Part shown: one piece after another, positions 26,725 through 36,027 of the stretch
Layout: every line of letters starts with the position of its first letter
Position numbering within the stretch: the stretch's first letter is position 1
Assembly (NCBI RefSeq): GCF_945915485.1
Contig: NZ_CAMEFJ010000008.1
Coordinates: 1 to 62,582, forward strand
DNA length: 62,582 nt
DNA from: an uncultured Agrococcus sp.
Lineage (GTDB): Bacteria > Actinomycetota > Actinomycetes > Actinomycetales > Microbacteriaceae
Direction of reading: 5' to 3'
Notes under the pieces: model-generated
Seen by the model: only the letters and a program-made list of their open reading frames with translations
Databases searched by the model: none
Told to the model about the DNA's origin: nothing
Translations under genes and position numbers: made by a program

Positions 26725-26997
26725 GTGCCTGACGTATCGCTGGACTATGCAGTTCTTCGAGGAGCTGTCACGAATCTCGAATATGTTGCGAAGCAGTTCG
26801 AGGCGTCCGGAGACACTGCCTCGGCAGCCGCCGCGGCGACGGGCCACCAGCATCTCTCGGGTCGCGTTCAGGAGTTCGCGGACAACTGGGACGACACACG
26901 CGGCAGGTTCCGCCGGGCGGCGGAAGACCTCGCGAAGTCGATCGACGAGATTCGCGATGCGTTCGAGACCTTCGATGACGAAGCCGCATCGCACTGA
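26725..26997 (+). CDS. Small helical WXG100/Lap-like partner protein, module C
   Basis: 90 residues; GTG chosen because GGGAGGAACC directly precedes it and because it lies downstream of the -10 box, unlike the longer reading from 26641. Helical, with hinge FADNWDDTRGRF, matching the partners of modules A and B. Its stop overlaps the ATG of the large gene (TGATG), so one-to-one coupled translation is expected. Inferred role: targeting partner for the lipase-like cargo. Confidence 0.75.
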   Translation: MPDVSLDYAVLRGAVTNLEYVAKQFEASGDTASAAAAATGHQHLSGRVQEFADNWDDTRGRFRRAAEDLAKSIDEIRDAFETFDDEAASH

Positions 26998-28706
26998 TGT
27001 CGCTTTCACCGCTCGAAGGAGAGCCGTTCGTCGTCGAAGGGCACGGCACGACGTACATCAACACCGCGAAGGCAATCGGAGAAGCGGTCGACCTGTTGCG
27101 GAAGATCAGGGACGACGATACGACGATCTCGAAAGCCGTCGACCGCATCCGTGATGACGCGAGCGATGTCTCCGGTGAGATCGAGCTTGCGACCGAGCGC
27201 TATGAGGTAACGGGGACAGCGCTGGTCGACTACGCGGCCGAACTGCGCGCCGCGCAGCAGGAAGCAGAGGCCGCGATAGAAGATTGGGAATCGGCGCAGC
27301 AGCTGCTCGACGATGCCAGGGCGGCCCGGTCGCAGGCTGCCGCGAACTCCGAGGAACGCAACCCGGACCTGTCAGCGCACGATGCGACGATCGGCGGCTA
27401 CGAGTCGGCGATGGGGACAGCCGAGAGCAGCCGGGATGCCGCCGAACGCCGGAAGAACGAGGCGGCGGAGCACGCGGCAGCGCTGATCCAGGACATCATC
27501 GGCGACGCCGAGATCAACGACTCGTGGTGGGACGACGTCAAGGGCTTCTTCAGCGACGCCTGGGACTGGATCGGCGAAGCACTCACAGAACTGCTGAAGT
27601 TCATCGCAGGCATGGCGATACAGATAGGGCTCGCGCTGCTTGCGGTCGCACTCATCGTCGCTGCTCTTTCGGCGGCGACGTTCGCTGGAGCGCTGCTGCT
27701 CGCCATCGCCGGCATCGGCATCGCGGCATTCGTCCTCACCGGTGGGGCGGACGCCTTCCTCGAATCACTGTTCGCAACGGGAGACTGGCAGCGCGCAGTC
27801 GTCGCCGGCCTCGTCAAGACGCTTACGGAAATGTTCCCGGGGGTGCTGGACAGCCTCCTGGAGCTCGAGAAGGGGAGGCCGGAGCACAAGGCATCGTTCG
27901 ACCACGAGGGCCGTGTCGACCTGAGCGATATGTCGCCGGGAGAGTTCCTCGCATGGTTGCAGGAGGGCAATCTGGATGCCGACAAGCAGGTGGGTATCGA
28001 TATGCCGGACGGCCTCGACAACGAGACCTCCTCGGCCGTCACCGTCACAGAAGTAGTCGGGCCGGACGGAGACGCCAGGTACGTCGTCAACATCCCGAGC
28101 ACGCAGGTGTGGGTACCGGGAGGGGACGCGCTCAACGACATCACTTCGGGGGTCGCGGGCAAGATGGGGGATGAGCGCACGCAGCTCGAACAAGCGGTTA
28201 TCGATGCGATGGAACGTGCCGGTGTCGCACCCGGTGACAGCGTGATTCTGTCGGGTTGGAGCCTGGGCGGCATCACCGCCGGCAACCTGGCGGCCGACCC
28301 GGACTTCGCGTCGACGTACGACGTCGATGGTGTTGTCGCGGCAGGCTCAGCACTCGATGACACATCGATTCCGCCGCACATCCCCGTGCTGCAGTTCGAG
28401 CACGCGAACGGTGACGGCGGCATCCTCAACGATCCGATCCCCGCCATAACCGACCCCGATAATCCCAGCCACCGTCACGACCCGAACCGCACGATCGTGA
28501 CCGTGTCGCCGCCGGACGGGACGGGGTTCGTTCCGCACGTCGGCGATGCCTACGGTGAGACGATGCAGGATCAAGGAGATCAGACGGGTTCGAGCGCCGA
28601 GCAGTGGGTAGAGGACAATCTCGGCGACTACCGCGGCGACGGCTCCAGCGGCTCGTCGCAGTCGCACGTGTACCAGCGCGGCACGCCAGAGGTGCCGGTA
28701 CACTGA
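26997..28706 (+). CDS. LXG-like T7SS cargo with C-terminal lipase-like alpha/beta-hydrolase domain, module C
   Basis: 569 residues. Residues ~1-165 form an LXG/WXG-type coiled-coil region; ~200-252 are hydrophobic membrane segments; ~300-569 read as an alpha/beta hydrolase. The nucleophile elbow is SGWSLGG (Ser ~422) after VILSG, preceded by the strand VVNIPSTQVW. A candidate catalytic His lies in FVPHVGDAY, and acidic residues in between could complete the triad. This is the only large module protein here with a recognisable enzyme domain, suggesting a secreted or surface lipase/esterase effector. The C-terminal ~40 residues are Ser/Gly/Gln-rich. Confidence 0.75.
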   Translation: MSLSPLEGEPFVVEGHGTTYINTAKAIGEAVDLLRKIRDDDTTISKAVDRIRDDASDVSGEIELATERYEVTGTALVDYAAELRAAQQEAEAAIEDWESAQQLLDDARAARSQAAANSEERNPDLSAHDATIGGYESAMGTAESSRDAAERRKNEAAEHAAALIQDIIGDAEINDSWWDDVKGFFSDAWDWIGEALTELLKFIAGMAIQIGLALLAVALIVAALSAATFAGALLLAIAGIGIAAFVLTGGADAFLESLFATGDWQRAVVAGLVKTLTEMFPGVLDSLLELEKGRPEHKASFDHEGRVDLSDMSPGEFLAWLQEGNLDADKQVGIDMPDGLDNETSSAVTVTEVVGPDGDARYVVNIPSTQVWVPGGDALNDITSGVAGKMGDERTQLEQAVIDAMERAGVAPGDSVILSGWSLGGITAGNLAADPDFASTYDVDGVVAAGSALDDTSIPPHIPVLQFEHANGDGGILNDPIPAITDPDNPSHRHDPNRTIVTVSPPDGTGFVPHVGDAYGETMQDQGDQTGSSAEQWVEDNLGDYRGDGSSGSSQSHVYQRGTPEVPVH

Positions 28707-28711
28707 GCCCC

Positions 28712-29062
28712 GTGACCTGGACATCAGAGGCCCGTCAGCACATGCGCGAGCTCGAAGGGGTCGTCGACGTTTCGTTCGCGGAGTCGACCGACGGGTTGCC
28801 GTTCTCGAAGTCCTTCCGCGCCGAAGTGCAGCTCACGTCGGTCGGCGAGCAGACGATGCCAGAGCTCATCGAAAGTATTCTTCGTTGTGTATATGAAGCC
28901 GGCGGGCCCAGCGTTCCGCGCGGATCACTCGGATTCTTCGTCATAGCAGACGGCGTGCGTGAGAACCTTCGCGCGAAGCGGTTGGCGCTGCCGGAGGGCC
29001 TGCGCGCGTGGGGATCGTCGGTCACGGTTCCCGACGGATGGCTTCGTCGGCGGTTCGAGTGA
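28712..29062 (+). CDS. Small unassigned protein, module C
   Basis: 116 residues from GTG, 5 nt after the cargo stop. Soluble; no membrane segment or known motif. Begins TWTSEARQHMRELEGVVDV and ends with VPDGWLRRRFE, reminiscent of the PxGW motif of the neighbouring family. Position directly behind a lipase-like cargo would fit an immunity or chaperone gene, but nothing in the sequence proves it. The next gene starts 2 nt after (or overlaps) its stop. Confidence 0.55.
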   Translation: MTWTSEARQHMRELEGVVDVSFAESTDGLPFSKSFRAEVQLTSVGEQTMPELIESILRCVYEAGGPSVPRGSLGFFVIADGVRENLRAKRLALPEGLRAWGSSVTVPDGWLRRRFE

Positions 29063-29064
29063 CG

Positions 29065-29703
29065 ATGACACTGCGCCTGACGCTGCCGGGGACGTGGTTC
29101 GAAGTTCCTCTGCGTTCCGAGAACGTCAGCGATCGCCTGCGGGAGTTCGCCCGTGAACTGCTCGGAGCCGAGGACCGATTCGCATCTCGCCGGGCGCTGC
29201 TGCACCAGCGGCTGCTCCACGCGGCCGAGCGTGCCCGACGCGGGAAAGCGGAGCAACTGCACGTCGGTGTGGCGTTGACGGAGGACGTGCCGCTGCCCGG
29301 GACGATCAGCGTCTACCCGTCCGTTGCCGTCTCGGCGACGAGATCTGTCGATGCGAAGACCGTCATCGATACATTCATCCCCTCCGTGATCCGTGCCGAG
29401 ACCGACCCCGTCGGTGGTGATCCGGTGCCCGGCGCGGACGACCGGATATTCGAGGTCGGCGAGCGGCGGATTCTGCGGAGGCCGCGCATCCGCTTCGACC
29501 CTGACCCGGATATCCCGCCCGGCATGCTGATCGACTACTGGCTGACCGTGCCCGGCACGAACCGTGTGCAGCTGGTGCACGTTTCGATTCCGGAAGCACT
29601 GCACACGACGCTGTACGCGACGCTGTTCGACGAGATCGTGTTCGCGTCGAAGCCCGCCGGCGGTGCCACGCTGCGCAGTGAACTGCTTCTGCCCGACTCA
29701 TAA
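29065..29703 (+). CDS. Unassigned protein of the ~210-residue 'LPxGW' family, module C
   Basis: 212 residues from ATG; a GTG two codons upstream overlapping the previous stop is an alternative. Starts with LRLTLPGTWFEVPLRSEN, the module C version of the LP-x-x-W start seen at 10399 and 15766, and shares layout with 16383 (RLLHAAERARRGKAEQLHV). No membrane segments. Presence of the family after every LXG-like gene in the window ties it to T7SS cargo handling or protection. Confidence 0.55.
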   Translation: MTLRLTLPGTWFEVPLRSENVSDRLREFARELLGAEDRFASRRALLHQRLLHAAERARRGKAEQLHVGVALTEDVPLPGTISVYPSVAVSATRSVDAKTVIDTFIPSVIRAETDPVGGDPVPGADDRIFEVGERRILRRPRIRFDPDPDIPPGMLIDYWLTVPGTNRVQLVHVSIPEALHTTLYATLFDEIVFASKPAGGATLRSELLLPDS

Positions 29704-29728
29704 CCCCTGCCGCCACTGTTGGGTGGGT

Positions 29729-29798
29729 ACACTTCTCGGTCCATGCATGGCGACACGCCCGTATAGCGCGTTCATTCCAGCTATAGACCGAGAAGTGT
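29729..29798. repeat. 70-nt inverted-repeat element R1
   Basis: Perfect 13-bp terminal inverted repeats ACACTTCTCGGTC / GACCGAGAAGTGT around a ~44-nt core. 29 nt of the core (29749-29777) recur exactly in reverse orientation at 37004-37032. Confidence 0.8.
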
Positions 29799-29947
29799 TA
29801 CCGCCAGATGAGGAAAAGGGAGGCCCGAACTCGGGGATGGGGGATTTCGTCAAGGGTTGAAGGGGCGGTAGTTGGAGTAAGCCAAGCGCGAGCGGCGGGC
29901 CGGTACGACGTATTCACCAAGAGTTCACGGTGGGCGATACCGCGCAC

Positions 29948-29977
29948 TTGACCGGAAGAACCGCGGCACCGTAGACT
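29948..29977 (+). promoter_or_regulatory. str operon promoter
   Basis: TTGACC (29948-29953) and TAGACT (29972-29977) with an 18-nt spacer, close to the vegetative actinobacterial consensus, ~215 nt upstream of rpsL. Confidence 0.7.
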
Positions 29978-30191
29978 TGCTCGGGTGTGCTTATAACGTT
30001 TGCCGTGCTCGAAAGAAATCGCGGCAAAACCTAACACACTTGGGCAATCGGTATTCCCGAGCTCCCACGGCATATTCGACACTTCCATCACGGGAGGCGC
30101 CGCGTGCGCACGTCGAATGATCCGATGGTCTGCTGCCGCCCGGCAGGAGAAAAGTCATCGAAGCTGTCACCGTGCAGCAGGAAGAGGCAAC

Positions 30192-30566
30192 GTGCCTACT
30201 ATTCAGCAATTGGTTCGCAAGGGCCGGTCGCCGAAGGTCACCACGACCAAGGCGCCCGCTCTGAAGGCGAATCCCCAGCGACGTGGCGTGTGCACCCGTG
30301 TGTACACCACCACGCCCAAGAAGCCGAACTCGGCGCTCCGTAAGGTCGCTCGTGTCAAGCTCTCGAACGGCATCGAGGTCACGGCGTACATCCCCGGCGA
30401 GGGCCACAACCTCCAGGAGCACTCGATGGTGCTCGTCCGTGGCGGTCGTGTCAAGGACCTTCCGGGTGTCCGTTACCGCATTGTGCGCGGCGCGCTCGAC
30501 ACGCAGGCGGTCAAGGGCCGTCAGCAGGGCCGCAGCCACTACGGCGCGAAGAAGGAGAAGAAGTAA
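30192..30566 (+). CDS. rpsL: 30S ribosomal protein uS12
   Basis: 124 residues from GTG with AGGAAGAGG upstream; length is typical. The sequence starts [11 protein letters not shown] and contains [15 protein letters not shown] and the [18 protein letters not shown] loop, the classical streptomycin-resistance regions (Lys in TPKKPNS and in the PGxGHN region). Protein of the decoding centre on the small subunit. First gene of rpsL-rpsG-fusA-tuf; its stop overlaps rpsG by one base. Confidence 0.98.
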   Translation: MPTIQQLVRKGRSPKVTTTKAPALKANPQRRGVCTRVYTTTPKKPNSALRKVARVKLSNGIEVTAYIPGEGHNLQEHSMVLVRGGRVKDLPGVRYRIVRGALDTQAVKGRQQGRSHYGAKKEKK

Positions 30567-31036
30567 TGCCACGCAAGGGCCCAGCTCCCAAGCGCCCGGT
30601 CATTGCTGACCCCGTCTACGGCGCACCGGTTGTAAGCCAGCTCGTCAACAAGATCCTTCTCGACGGCAAGAAGGGCCTCGCCGAGCGCATCGTCTACGGT
30701 GCTCTCTCGGGCGTCGCAGCCAAGTCGGGACAGGATGCGGTTGTCGTGCTCAAGAAGGCACTCGACAACATCCGCCCTACGCTCGAGGTGAAGTCTCGCC
30801 GCGTCGGCGGTTCCACCTACCAGGTGCCCGTCGAGGTCAAGCCCCACCGTGCGAACACGCTGGCCCTGCGCTGGCTCGTTTCGTACGCGAAGACCCGTCG
30901 TGAGAAGAGCATGACGGAACGCCTCATGAACGAGATCCTCGATGCTTCCAACGGCCTCGGTGCCGCTGTGAAGCGCCGTGAGGACACCCACAAGATGGCC
31001 GAGTCGAACAAGGCATTCGCCCACTACCGCTGGTAA
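30566..31036 (+). CDS. rpsG: 30S ribosomal protein uS7
   Basis: 156 residues, the usual length; ATG shares a base with the rpsL stop. Contains [38 protein letters not shown] and [20 protein letters not shown]-type C-terminal sequence characteristic of uS7. It nucleates assembly of the 30S head on 16S rRNA and is commonly an autoregulator of this operon. The fusA gene follows after 66 nt. Confidence 0.98.
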   Translation: MPRKGPAPKRPVIADPVYGAPVVSQLVNKILLDGKKGLAERIVYGALSGVAAKSGQDAVVVLKKALDNIRPTLEVKSRRVGGSTYQVPVEVKPHRANTLALRWLVSYAKTRREKSMTERLMNEILDASNGLGAAVKRREDTHKMAESNKAFAHYRW

Positions 31037-31102
31037 TTGGTTACGGGCGGGGCCGCACCCGGCTCCGCCCGCATCCACCGCATCACTCACACGGAGGAAC
31101 TC

Positions 31103-33217
31103 GTGGCACAAGACGTGCTCACAGACCTGAAGAAGGTCCGCAACATCGGCATCATGGCGCACATCGATGCCGGCAAGACCACAACGACCGAGCGCATCCT
31201 GTTCTACACGGGTGTCAACCACAAGATGGGTGAGACCCACGACGGCGGCGCGACCACGGACTGGATGGAGCAGGAGCAGGAGCGCGGCATCACGATCACG
31301 TCCGCCGCGGTCACTTGCTTCTGGGAGAACAACCAGATCAACATCATCGACACGCCTGGCCACGTCGACTTCACCGTTGAGGTGGAGCGTTCGCTGCGCG
31401 TGCTCGACGGCGCCGTCGCAGTGTTCGACGGCAAGGAAGGTGTTGAGCCGCAGTCGGAGACCGTCTGGCGTCAGGCCGACAAGTACGACGTGCCTCGCAT
31501 CTGTTTCGTCAACAAGATGGACAAGCTCGGTGCCGACTTCTACTACACGGTCGACACCATCGTGAGCCGTCTCGGGGCGAAACCGCTCGTGCTGCAGCTG
31601 CCGATCGGCGCCGAGAGCTCCTTCGAGGGCATTATCGACCTCGTCGAGATGAACGCGAAGACCTGGCGCGGCGACGCCAAGGGTGACGTGAAGATGGGCG
31701 CCGAGTACGCCGTCGAGGAGATCCCGGAGGACCTCAAGGCTCGCGCCGAGGAGTACCGCGCGAAGCTCATTGAGGCAGTCGCGGAAACCGATGAAGCACT
31801 CATGGAGAAGTTCTTTGAGGGCGAGGAGCTGACGCAGGAGGAGATCAAGAGCGGCATCCGCAAGCTTACGATCGCCAGTGAGGTCTACCCGGTCCTGTGC
31901 GGTTCGGCATTCAAGAACCGCGGTGTGCAGCCGATGCTCGATGCTGTCGTGGACTACCTGCCGAACCCGCTCGATGTTCCCGCTATCCCCGGTCACAAGG
32001 CCGGCGACGAAGACGCAGTCGTGGAGCGCAAGGCTGGCCGCGATGAGCCCTTCTCGGCGCTCGCGTTCAAGGTTGCCGTGCACCCGTTCTTCGGTCGCCT
32101 GACCTACGTACGCGTGTACTCGGGCCAGGTCGACTCCGGCGCTCAGCTCATCAACTCCACGAAGGGCAAGAAGGAGCGCGTCGGGAAGATCTTCCAGATG
32201 CACGCGAACAAGGAGAACCCGGTTGACTTCATGACCGCCGGGCACATCTACGCAGTCATCGGCCTCAAGGACACCACGACCGGTGACACGCTCTCCGACC
32301 CGCAGAACCCCGTTGTTCTCGAGTCGATGACCTTCCCCGACCCGGTGATCGAAGTTGCGATCGAGCCGAAGACGAAGGCCGACCAGGAGAAGCTGGGTAC
32401 CGCCATCCAGAAGCTCGCAGAAGAGGACCCGACGTTCCGGACCGAACTTAATCCCGAGACCGGTCAGACGACCATCAAGGGTATGGGCGAGCTGCACCTC
32501 GACATCCTCGTCGACCGCATGAAGCGTGAATTCCGCGTGGAGGCGAACGTCGGTAAGCCGCAGGTTGCCTACCGCGAAACGATCAACAGCACGGTCGAGC
32601 GCTACGACTACACCCATAAGAAGCAGACCGGTGGTAGCGGTCAGTTCGCGAAGGTGCAGATCAAGCTCGAGCCCATGGTGGTCGAGGGCGACGAGACGTA
32701 CGAGTTCGAGAATGCGGTCACAGGTGGCCGCATCCCGCGCGAGTACATCCCGTCGGTCGATGCGGGCATCCAGGATGCCATGCAGATCGGCGTGCTCGCC
32801 GGCTTCCCGACCGTAGGTGTCAAGGCGACGCTCATGGACGGTCAAGCGCACGACGTCGACTCCTCGGAGATGGCGTTCAAGATCGCCGGTTCGATGGCGT
32901 ATAAGGAAGCCGCCCGCAGGGCGAATCCTGTTCTCCTCGAGCCGCTCATGGCCGTTGAGGTCCGTACTCCCGAGGAGTACATGGGCGACGTCATCGGTGA
33001 CCTGAACTCGCGTCGCGGGCAGATCCAGTCGATGGAGGATGCCCAGGGCGTTAAGGTCGTCAAGGCACAGGTTCCGCTTTCCGAGATGTTCGGATACGTT
33101 GGTGACCTGCGCTCCAAGACTTCGGGACGCGCCGTCTACTCGATGGAGTTCTCGACTTACGCCGAGGTGCCCAAGGCAGTCTCGGAAGAGATCGTCCAGA
33201 AGGCCAAGGGCGAGTAA
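31103..33217 (+). CDS. fusA: Translation elongation factor G
   Basis: 704 residues; GTG chosen after CGGAGGAAC. P-loop [19 protein letters not shown], switch region [19 protein letters not shown] and [10 protein letters not shown] are all present, followed by domains II-V (C-terminal [31 protein letters not shown]). It catalyses GTP-driven translocation and, with RRF, ribosome recycling. Third gene of the str operon. A hairpin without T-run lies in the 155 nt before tuf, consistent with separate tuning of tuf. Confidence 0.98.
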   Translation: MAQDVLTDLKKVRNIGIMAHIDAGKTTTTERILFYTGVNHKMGETHDGGATTDWMEQEQERGITITSAAVTCFWENNQINIIDTPGHVDFTVEVERSLRVLDGAVAVFDGKEGVEPQSETVWRQADKYDVPRICFVNKMDKLGADFYYTVDTIVSRLGAKPLVLQLPIGAESSFEGIIDLVEMNAKTWRGDAKGDVKMGAEYAVEEIPEDLKARAEEYRAKLIEAVAETDEALMEKFFEGEELTQEEIKSGIRKLTIASEVYPVLCGSAFKNRGVQPMLDAVVDYLPNPLDVPAIPGHKAGDEDAVVERKAGRDEPFSALAFKVAVHPFFGRLTYVRVYSGQVDSGAQLINSTKGKKERVGKIFQMHANKENPVDFMTAGHIYAVIGLKDTTTGDTLSDPQNPVVLESMTFPDPVIEVAIEPKTKADQEKLGTAIQKLAEEDPTFRTELNPETGQTTIKGMGELHLDILVDRMKREFRVEANVGKPQVAYRETINSTVERYDYTHKKQTGGSGQFAKVQIKLEPMVVEGDETYEFENAVTGGRIPREYIPSVDAGIQDAMQIGVLAGFPTVGVKATLMDGQAHDVDSSEMAFKIAGSMAYKEAARRANPVLLEPLMAVEVRTPEEYMGDVIGDLNSRRGQIQSMEDAQGVKVVKAQVPLSEMFGYVGDLRSKTSGRAVYSMEFSTYAEVPKAVSEEIVQKAKGE

Positions 33218-33226
33218 GCCCGCGAT

Positions 33227-33261
33227 GAGCGCTGGGGAGGCATCCCGCCAATCCAGCGCTC
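33227..33261 (+). terminator. Hairpin between fusA and tuf
   Basis: GAGCGCTGG / CCAGCGCTC stem with a 17-nt loop and no T-run. It may attenuate readthrough or mark an mRNA processing point ahead of tuf. Confidence 0.5.
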
Positions 33262-33372
33262 GACCCGGGTTTCCGACATAGTCCGGCGCCCCGTAATATA
33301 ACTTCATACCCCGAAACCTCTTAGTCGCATACCGCGTCTGAGGGTCCAGAGAATAGTCCTAGGAGGGACACA

Positions 33373-34566
33373 GTGGCTAAGGCCAAGTTCGAGCGGACCA
33401 AGCCGCACGTCAACATCGGAACGATCGGTCACGTCGACCACGGTAAGACGACCCTGTCTGCCGCAATTTCGAAGGTGTTGGCTGACAAGTACCCGTCCGC
33501 CACCAACGTGCAGCGCGACTTCGGAACCATTGACTCGGCTCCTGAGGAGCGTCAGCGCGGTATTACGATCAACATCTCGCACATCGAGTACGAGACCCCG
33601 AAGCGCCACTACGCGCACGTCGACGCACCCGGTCACGCCGACTATGTCAAGAACATGATCACCGGTGCGGCTCAGATGGATGGTGCGATCCTCGTGGTTG
33701 CATCGACCGACGGCCCCATGGCGCAGACTCGCGAGCACGTGCTGCTTGCAAAGCAGGTCGGTGTTCCGTACCTGATGGTTGCTCTCAACAAGTCCGACAT
33801 GGTCGACGACGAGGAGATCCTGGAGCTCGTTGAGCTCGAGGTTCGTGAACTCCTCTCGAGCCAGGGCTTCGATGGCGACAACGCTCCCGTCGTTCGCGTT
33901 TCAGCGCTCAAGGCGCTCGAGGGCGAAGAGAAGTGGGTTCAGGCGATCCTCGACCTCATGGATGCCGCGGACGAGAACATCCCCGACCCGGTCCGTGACC
34001 GCGACAAGCCGTTCCTGATGCCCGTTGAGGACGTCTTCACGATCACCGGTCGTGGAACCGTTGTCACCGGTCGCGCCGAGCGCGGCACGCTCGGGATCAA
34101 CTCCGAGGTCGAGATCGTCGGCATCCGCGCGACGCAGAAGACCACGGTTACCGGTATCGAGATGTTCCACAAGCAGCTCGACGAGGCATGGGCAGGCGAG
34201 AACTGTGGTCTGCTGCTTCGCGGTACCAAGCGCGAAGACGTCGAGCGCGGTCAGGTTGTCGTCAAGCCCGGTTCGGTTACGCCGCACACGGACTTCGAGG
34301 GCACCGCGTACATCCTCGCCAAGGACGAGGGTGGCCGTCACAACCCGTTCTTCACGAACTACCGCCCGCAGTTCTACTTCCGTACCACGGACGTGACCGG
34401 TGTTATCACCCTCCCCGAGGGCACCGAAATGGTCATGCCCGGTGACACCACCGACATGTCGGTCGAGCTGATCCAGCCGATCGCTATGGAGGAGGGCCTC
34501 GGCTTCGCCATCCGTGAGGGTGGTCGTACGGTCGGCGCCGGTACGGTGACCAAGGTCATCAAGTAG
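33373..34566 (+). CDS. tuf: Translation elongation factor Tu
   Basis: 397 residues; GTG after CTAGGAGGGACACA. GTPase motifs [23 protein letters not shown] and NKSDMVDD are visible, and the C-terminal domains include [22 protein letters not shown]-type sequence and RTTDVTGVI. Delivers aminoacyl-tRNA to the ribosome. Last gene of the str operon, followed by a strong terminator. Probably has an additional promoter in the 155-nt gap, but I cannot place it confidently. Confidence 0.98.
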   Translation: MAKAKFERTKPHVNIGTIGHVDHGKTTLSAAISKVLADKYPSATNVQRDFGTIDSAPEERQRGITINISHIEYETPKRHYAHVDAPGHADYVKNMITGAAQMDGAILVVASTDGPMAQTREHVLLAKQVGVPYLMVALNKSDMVDDEEILELVELEVRELLSSQGFDGDNAPVVRVSALKALEGEEKWVQAILDLMDAADENIPDPVRDRDKPFLMPVEDVFTITGRGTVVTGRAERGTLGINSEVEIVGIRATQKTTVTGIEMFHKQLDEAWAGENCGLLLRGTKREDVERGQVVVKPGSVTPHTDFEGTAYILAKDEGGRHNPFFTNYRPQFYFRTTDVTGVITLPEGTEMVMPGDTTDMSVELIQPIAMEEGLGFAIREGGRTVGAGTVTKVIK

Positions 34567-34581
34567 TACTCCGGTACGCAT

Positions 34582-34613
34582 CGAAAGGGCTCCGCTTCTG
34601 CGGGGCCCTTTCG
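34582..34613 (+). terminator. tuf terminator
   Basis: CGAAAGGGC-TCCGC stem pairing with GCGGG-GCCCTTTCG around a TTCT loop, followed by CTTTGCC; 16 nt after the tuf stop. Confidence 0.75.
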
Positions 34614-34676
34614 CTTTGCCGCCTGCCCTTCCCACCCTTCCCATCCCCCTCCCTTCTCGCCCTCCCCCTCCCAGGG

Positions 34677-34723
34677 TGCGAAAAACTTCGAAACGTGACG
34701 GTCATGTTTCGAAGTTTTTCGCA
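34677..34723. repeat. Long perfect palindrome downstream of tuf
   Basis: 18-bp arms TGCGAAAAACTTCGAAAC and GTTTCGAAGTTTTTCGCA around an 11-nt centre that is itself nearly symmetric (TGAC-G-GTCA). It is AT-richer than the surroundings and preceded by a ~50-nt pyrimidine tract (34621-34672). No other copy found in the window. Confidence 0.75.
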
Positions 34724-34862
34724 TATTTTGGGTGGGTGAGCGGTTGGGCCGGTGCACCGCCGCGGACTGTGCGGGCAGGATGCGGCGCTTCTCAGGGCTC
34801 GGGCACTACGCTGGAATCGATCGGCCCGGCAACCCCGGTGGCAATGACGAAAGTGGGCAGTT

Positions 34863-36020
34863 ATGTGGTTCTTCGCAAGACGCGCACCTCAGCAGGTACC
34901 CGAGACGCAGGATAAGTCGTCCAAGGTGAGTTCGATGTGGAGCGACAGTCTCGGCCGTGCCGCGACGCGAGCCGCACAGATCATTCTCGTGCTGATCATA
35001 GTTGCCGGCGCCATCTTCGGAATGACGCAGTTGACGCTCGTGATCATCCCCGTGCTGCTCGCGCTCATCTTCGCCTCCGCCTTCGAGCCCGTCATGCGCT
35101 GGATGCGCGACCGCGGCGTGCCCAGCCTTGTTGCGACGATCCTGGCGCTGCTGGCGATCGTCGCGGCACTGACGGGCGTCGGCTGGCTGATCACCTGGCA
35201 GGTCCGTGATCAGTGGGAAACGCTCTATGAGCAGGCGCAACAGGGTGTCTCGGAGTTGATCGTCTGGTTCCAGGACCTGCCGTTCACGATTACGGAGGAA
35301 CAGTTCACCGAGTTCCAGGACACCGCGGTCGAATTTCTCACTTCGAGCCAGTTCGGCAGCGGTGCACTCGCCGGTGTGAGCGCTGCGGCGAGCTTCTTCA
35401 CCGGCCTGGTGTTGATGATCGTGGTGCTGTTCTTCTTCCTGAAGGATGGCCCGCAGATCTGGCAGTTCCTGCTCCGGCCGTTCCAGGGCGAGCGCTACGA
35501 GCGCGCGGAGCGAGTCGGCCGCAAGACCGTGGAGACGCTCGGCAGCTACGTTCGCGGCACTGCGACTGTTGCGGCAGTAGACGCGCTCGGCATCTTGCTC
35601 GGCCTGCTCATCCTCGGTTGGGTCGGGTTCCCGATTCCGTTGGCGATCCCACTTGCGCTGCTCGTGTTCGTGCTGGCGTTCATCCCGCTCGTCGGTGCCA
35701 CGCTCGCGGGAACTCTGGCTGCACTCGTTGCGTTCGTTGCCCACGACATCTGGATCGCGCTCGTAGTCATCGGCATCGTGGTCCTGGTCAACCAGATCGA
35801 AGGAAACTTCCTGCAGCCGGTTGTGATGGGTCGTACGCTGAAGCTGCACGCGCTCGTCGTTTTGGTCGCATTGACCATCGGTACGGTTCTTGCGGGCATC
35901 GTCGGAGCGGTACTCGCCGTGCCCATCGCCGCTGTCGCGTGGGGCATCATCCAGGTCTGGGACGGAGAAGATAAGCCCGCCTATATGTGGCGTCAGAAAC
36001 GACGAGAGTCGATGAAGTAG
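34863..36020 (+). CDS. AI-2E family (PerM-like) membrane protein, second copy
   Basis: 385 residues; start ATG has only a weak upstream ribosome site. Seven to eight hydrophobic segments: AAQIILVLIIVAGAIFGM, LTLVIIPVLLALIFASAF, ATILALLAIVAALTGVGW, a soluble central part, then FFTGLVLMIVVLFFFLKDGP and the family signature VNQIEGNFLQPVVMGRTLKL. Paralogous to the protein at 23769 with a similar membrane plan. Transport role likely, substrate unknown. The next gene starts 7 nt later, so they may be cotranscribed. Confidence 0.85.
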   Translation: MWFFARRAPQQVPETQDKSSKVSSMWSDSLGRAATRAAQIILVLIIVAGAIFGMTQLTLVIIPVLLALIFASAFEPVMRWMRDRGVPSLVATILALLAIVAALTGVGWLITWQVRDQWETLYEQAQQGVSELIVWFQDLPFTITEEQFTEFQDTAVEFLTSSQFGSGALAGVSAAASFFTGLVLMIVVLFFFLKDGPQIWQFLLRPFQGERYERAERVGRKTVETLGSYVRGTATVAAVDALGILLGLLILGWVGFPIPLAIPLALLVFVLAFIPLVGATLAGTLAALVAFVAHDIWIALVVIGIVVLVNQIEGNFLQPVVMGRTLKLHALVVLVALTIGTVLAGIVGAVLAVPIAAVAWGIIQVWDGEDKPAYMWRQKRRESMK

Positions 36021-36027
36021 GGGCGCA

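Larger units (their letters stand above)
29704..30191. other. Intergenic region between T7SS island 2 and the str operon
   Basis: About 490 nt with no convincing gene. It contains the 70-nt element R1 and a strong promoter for the str operon, followed by a ~210-nt leader with small C/G-rich potential stems before rpsL. Confidence 0.6.

Noticed and set aside
30539-33307. A 922-codon minus-strand ORF
   Set aside because: It is a GC-rich shadow antisense to rpsG and fusA; the plus-strand genes are unambiguous.
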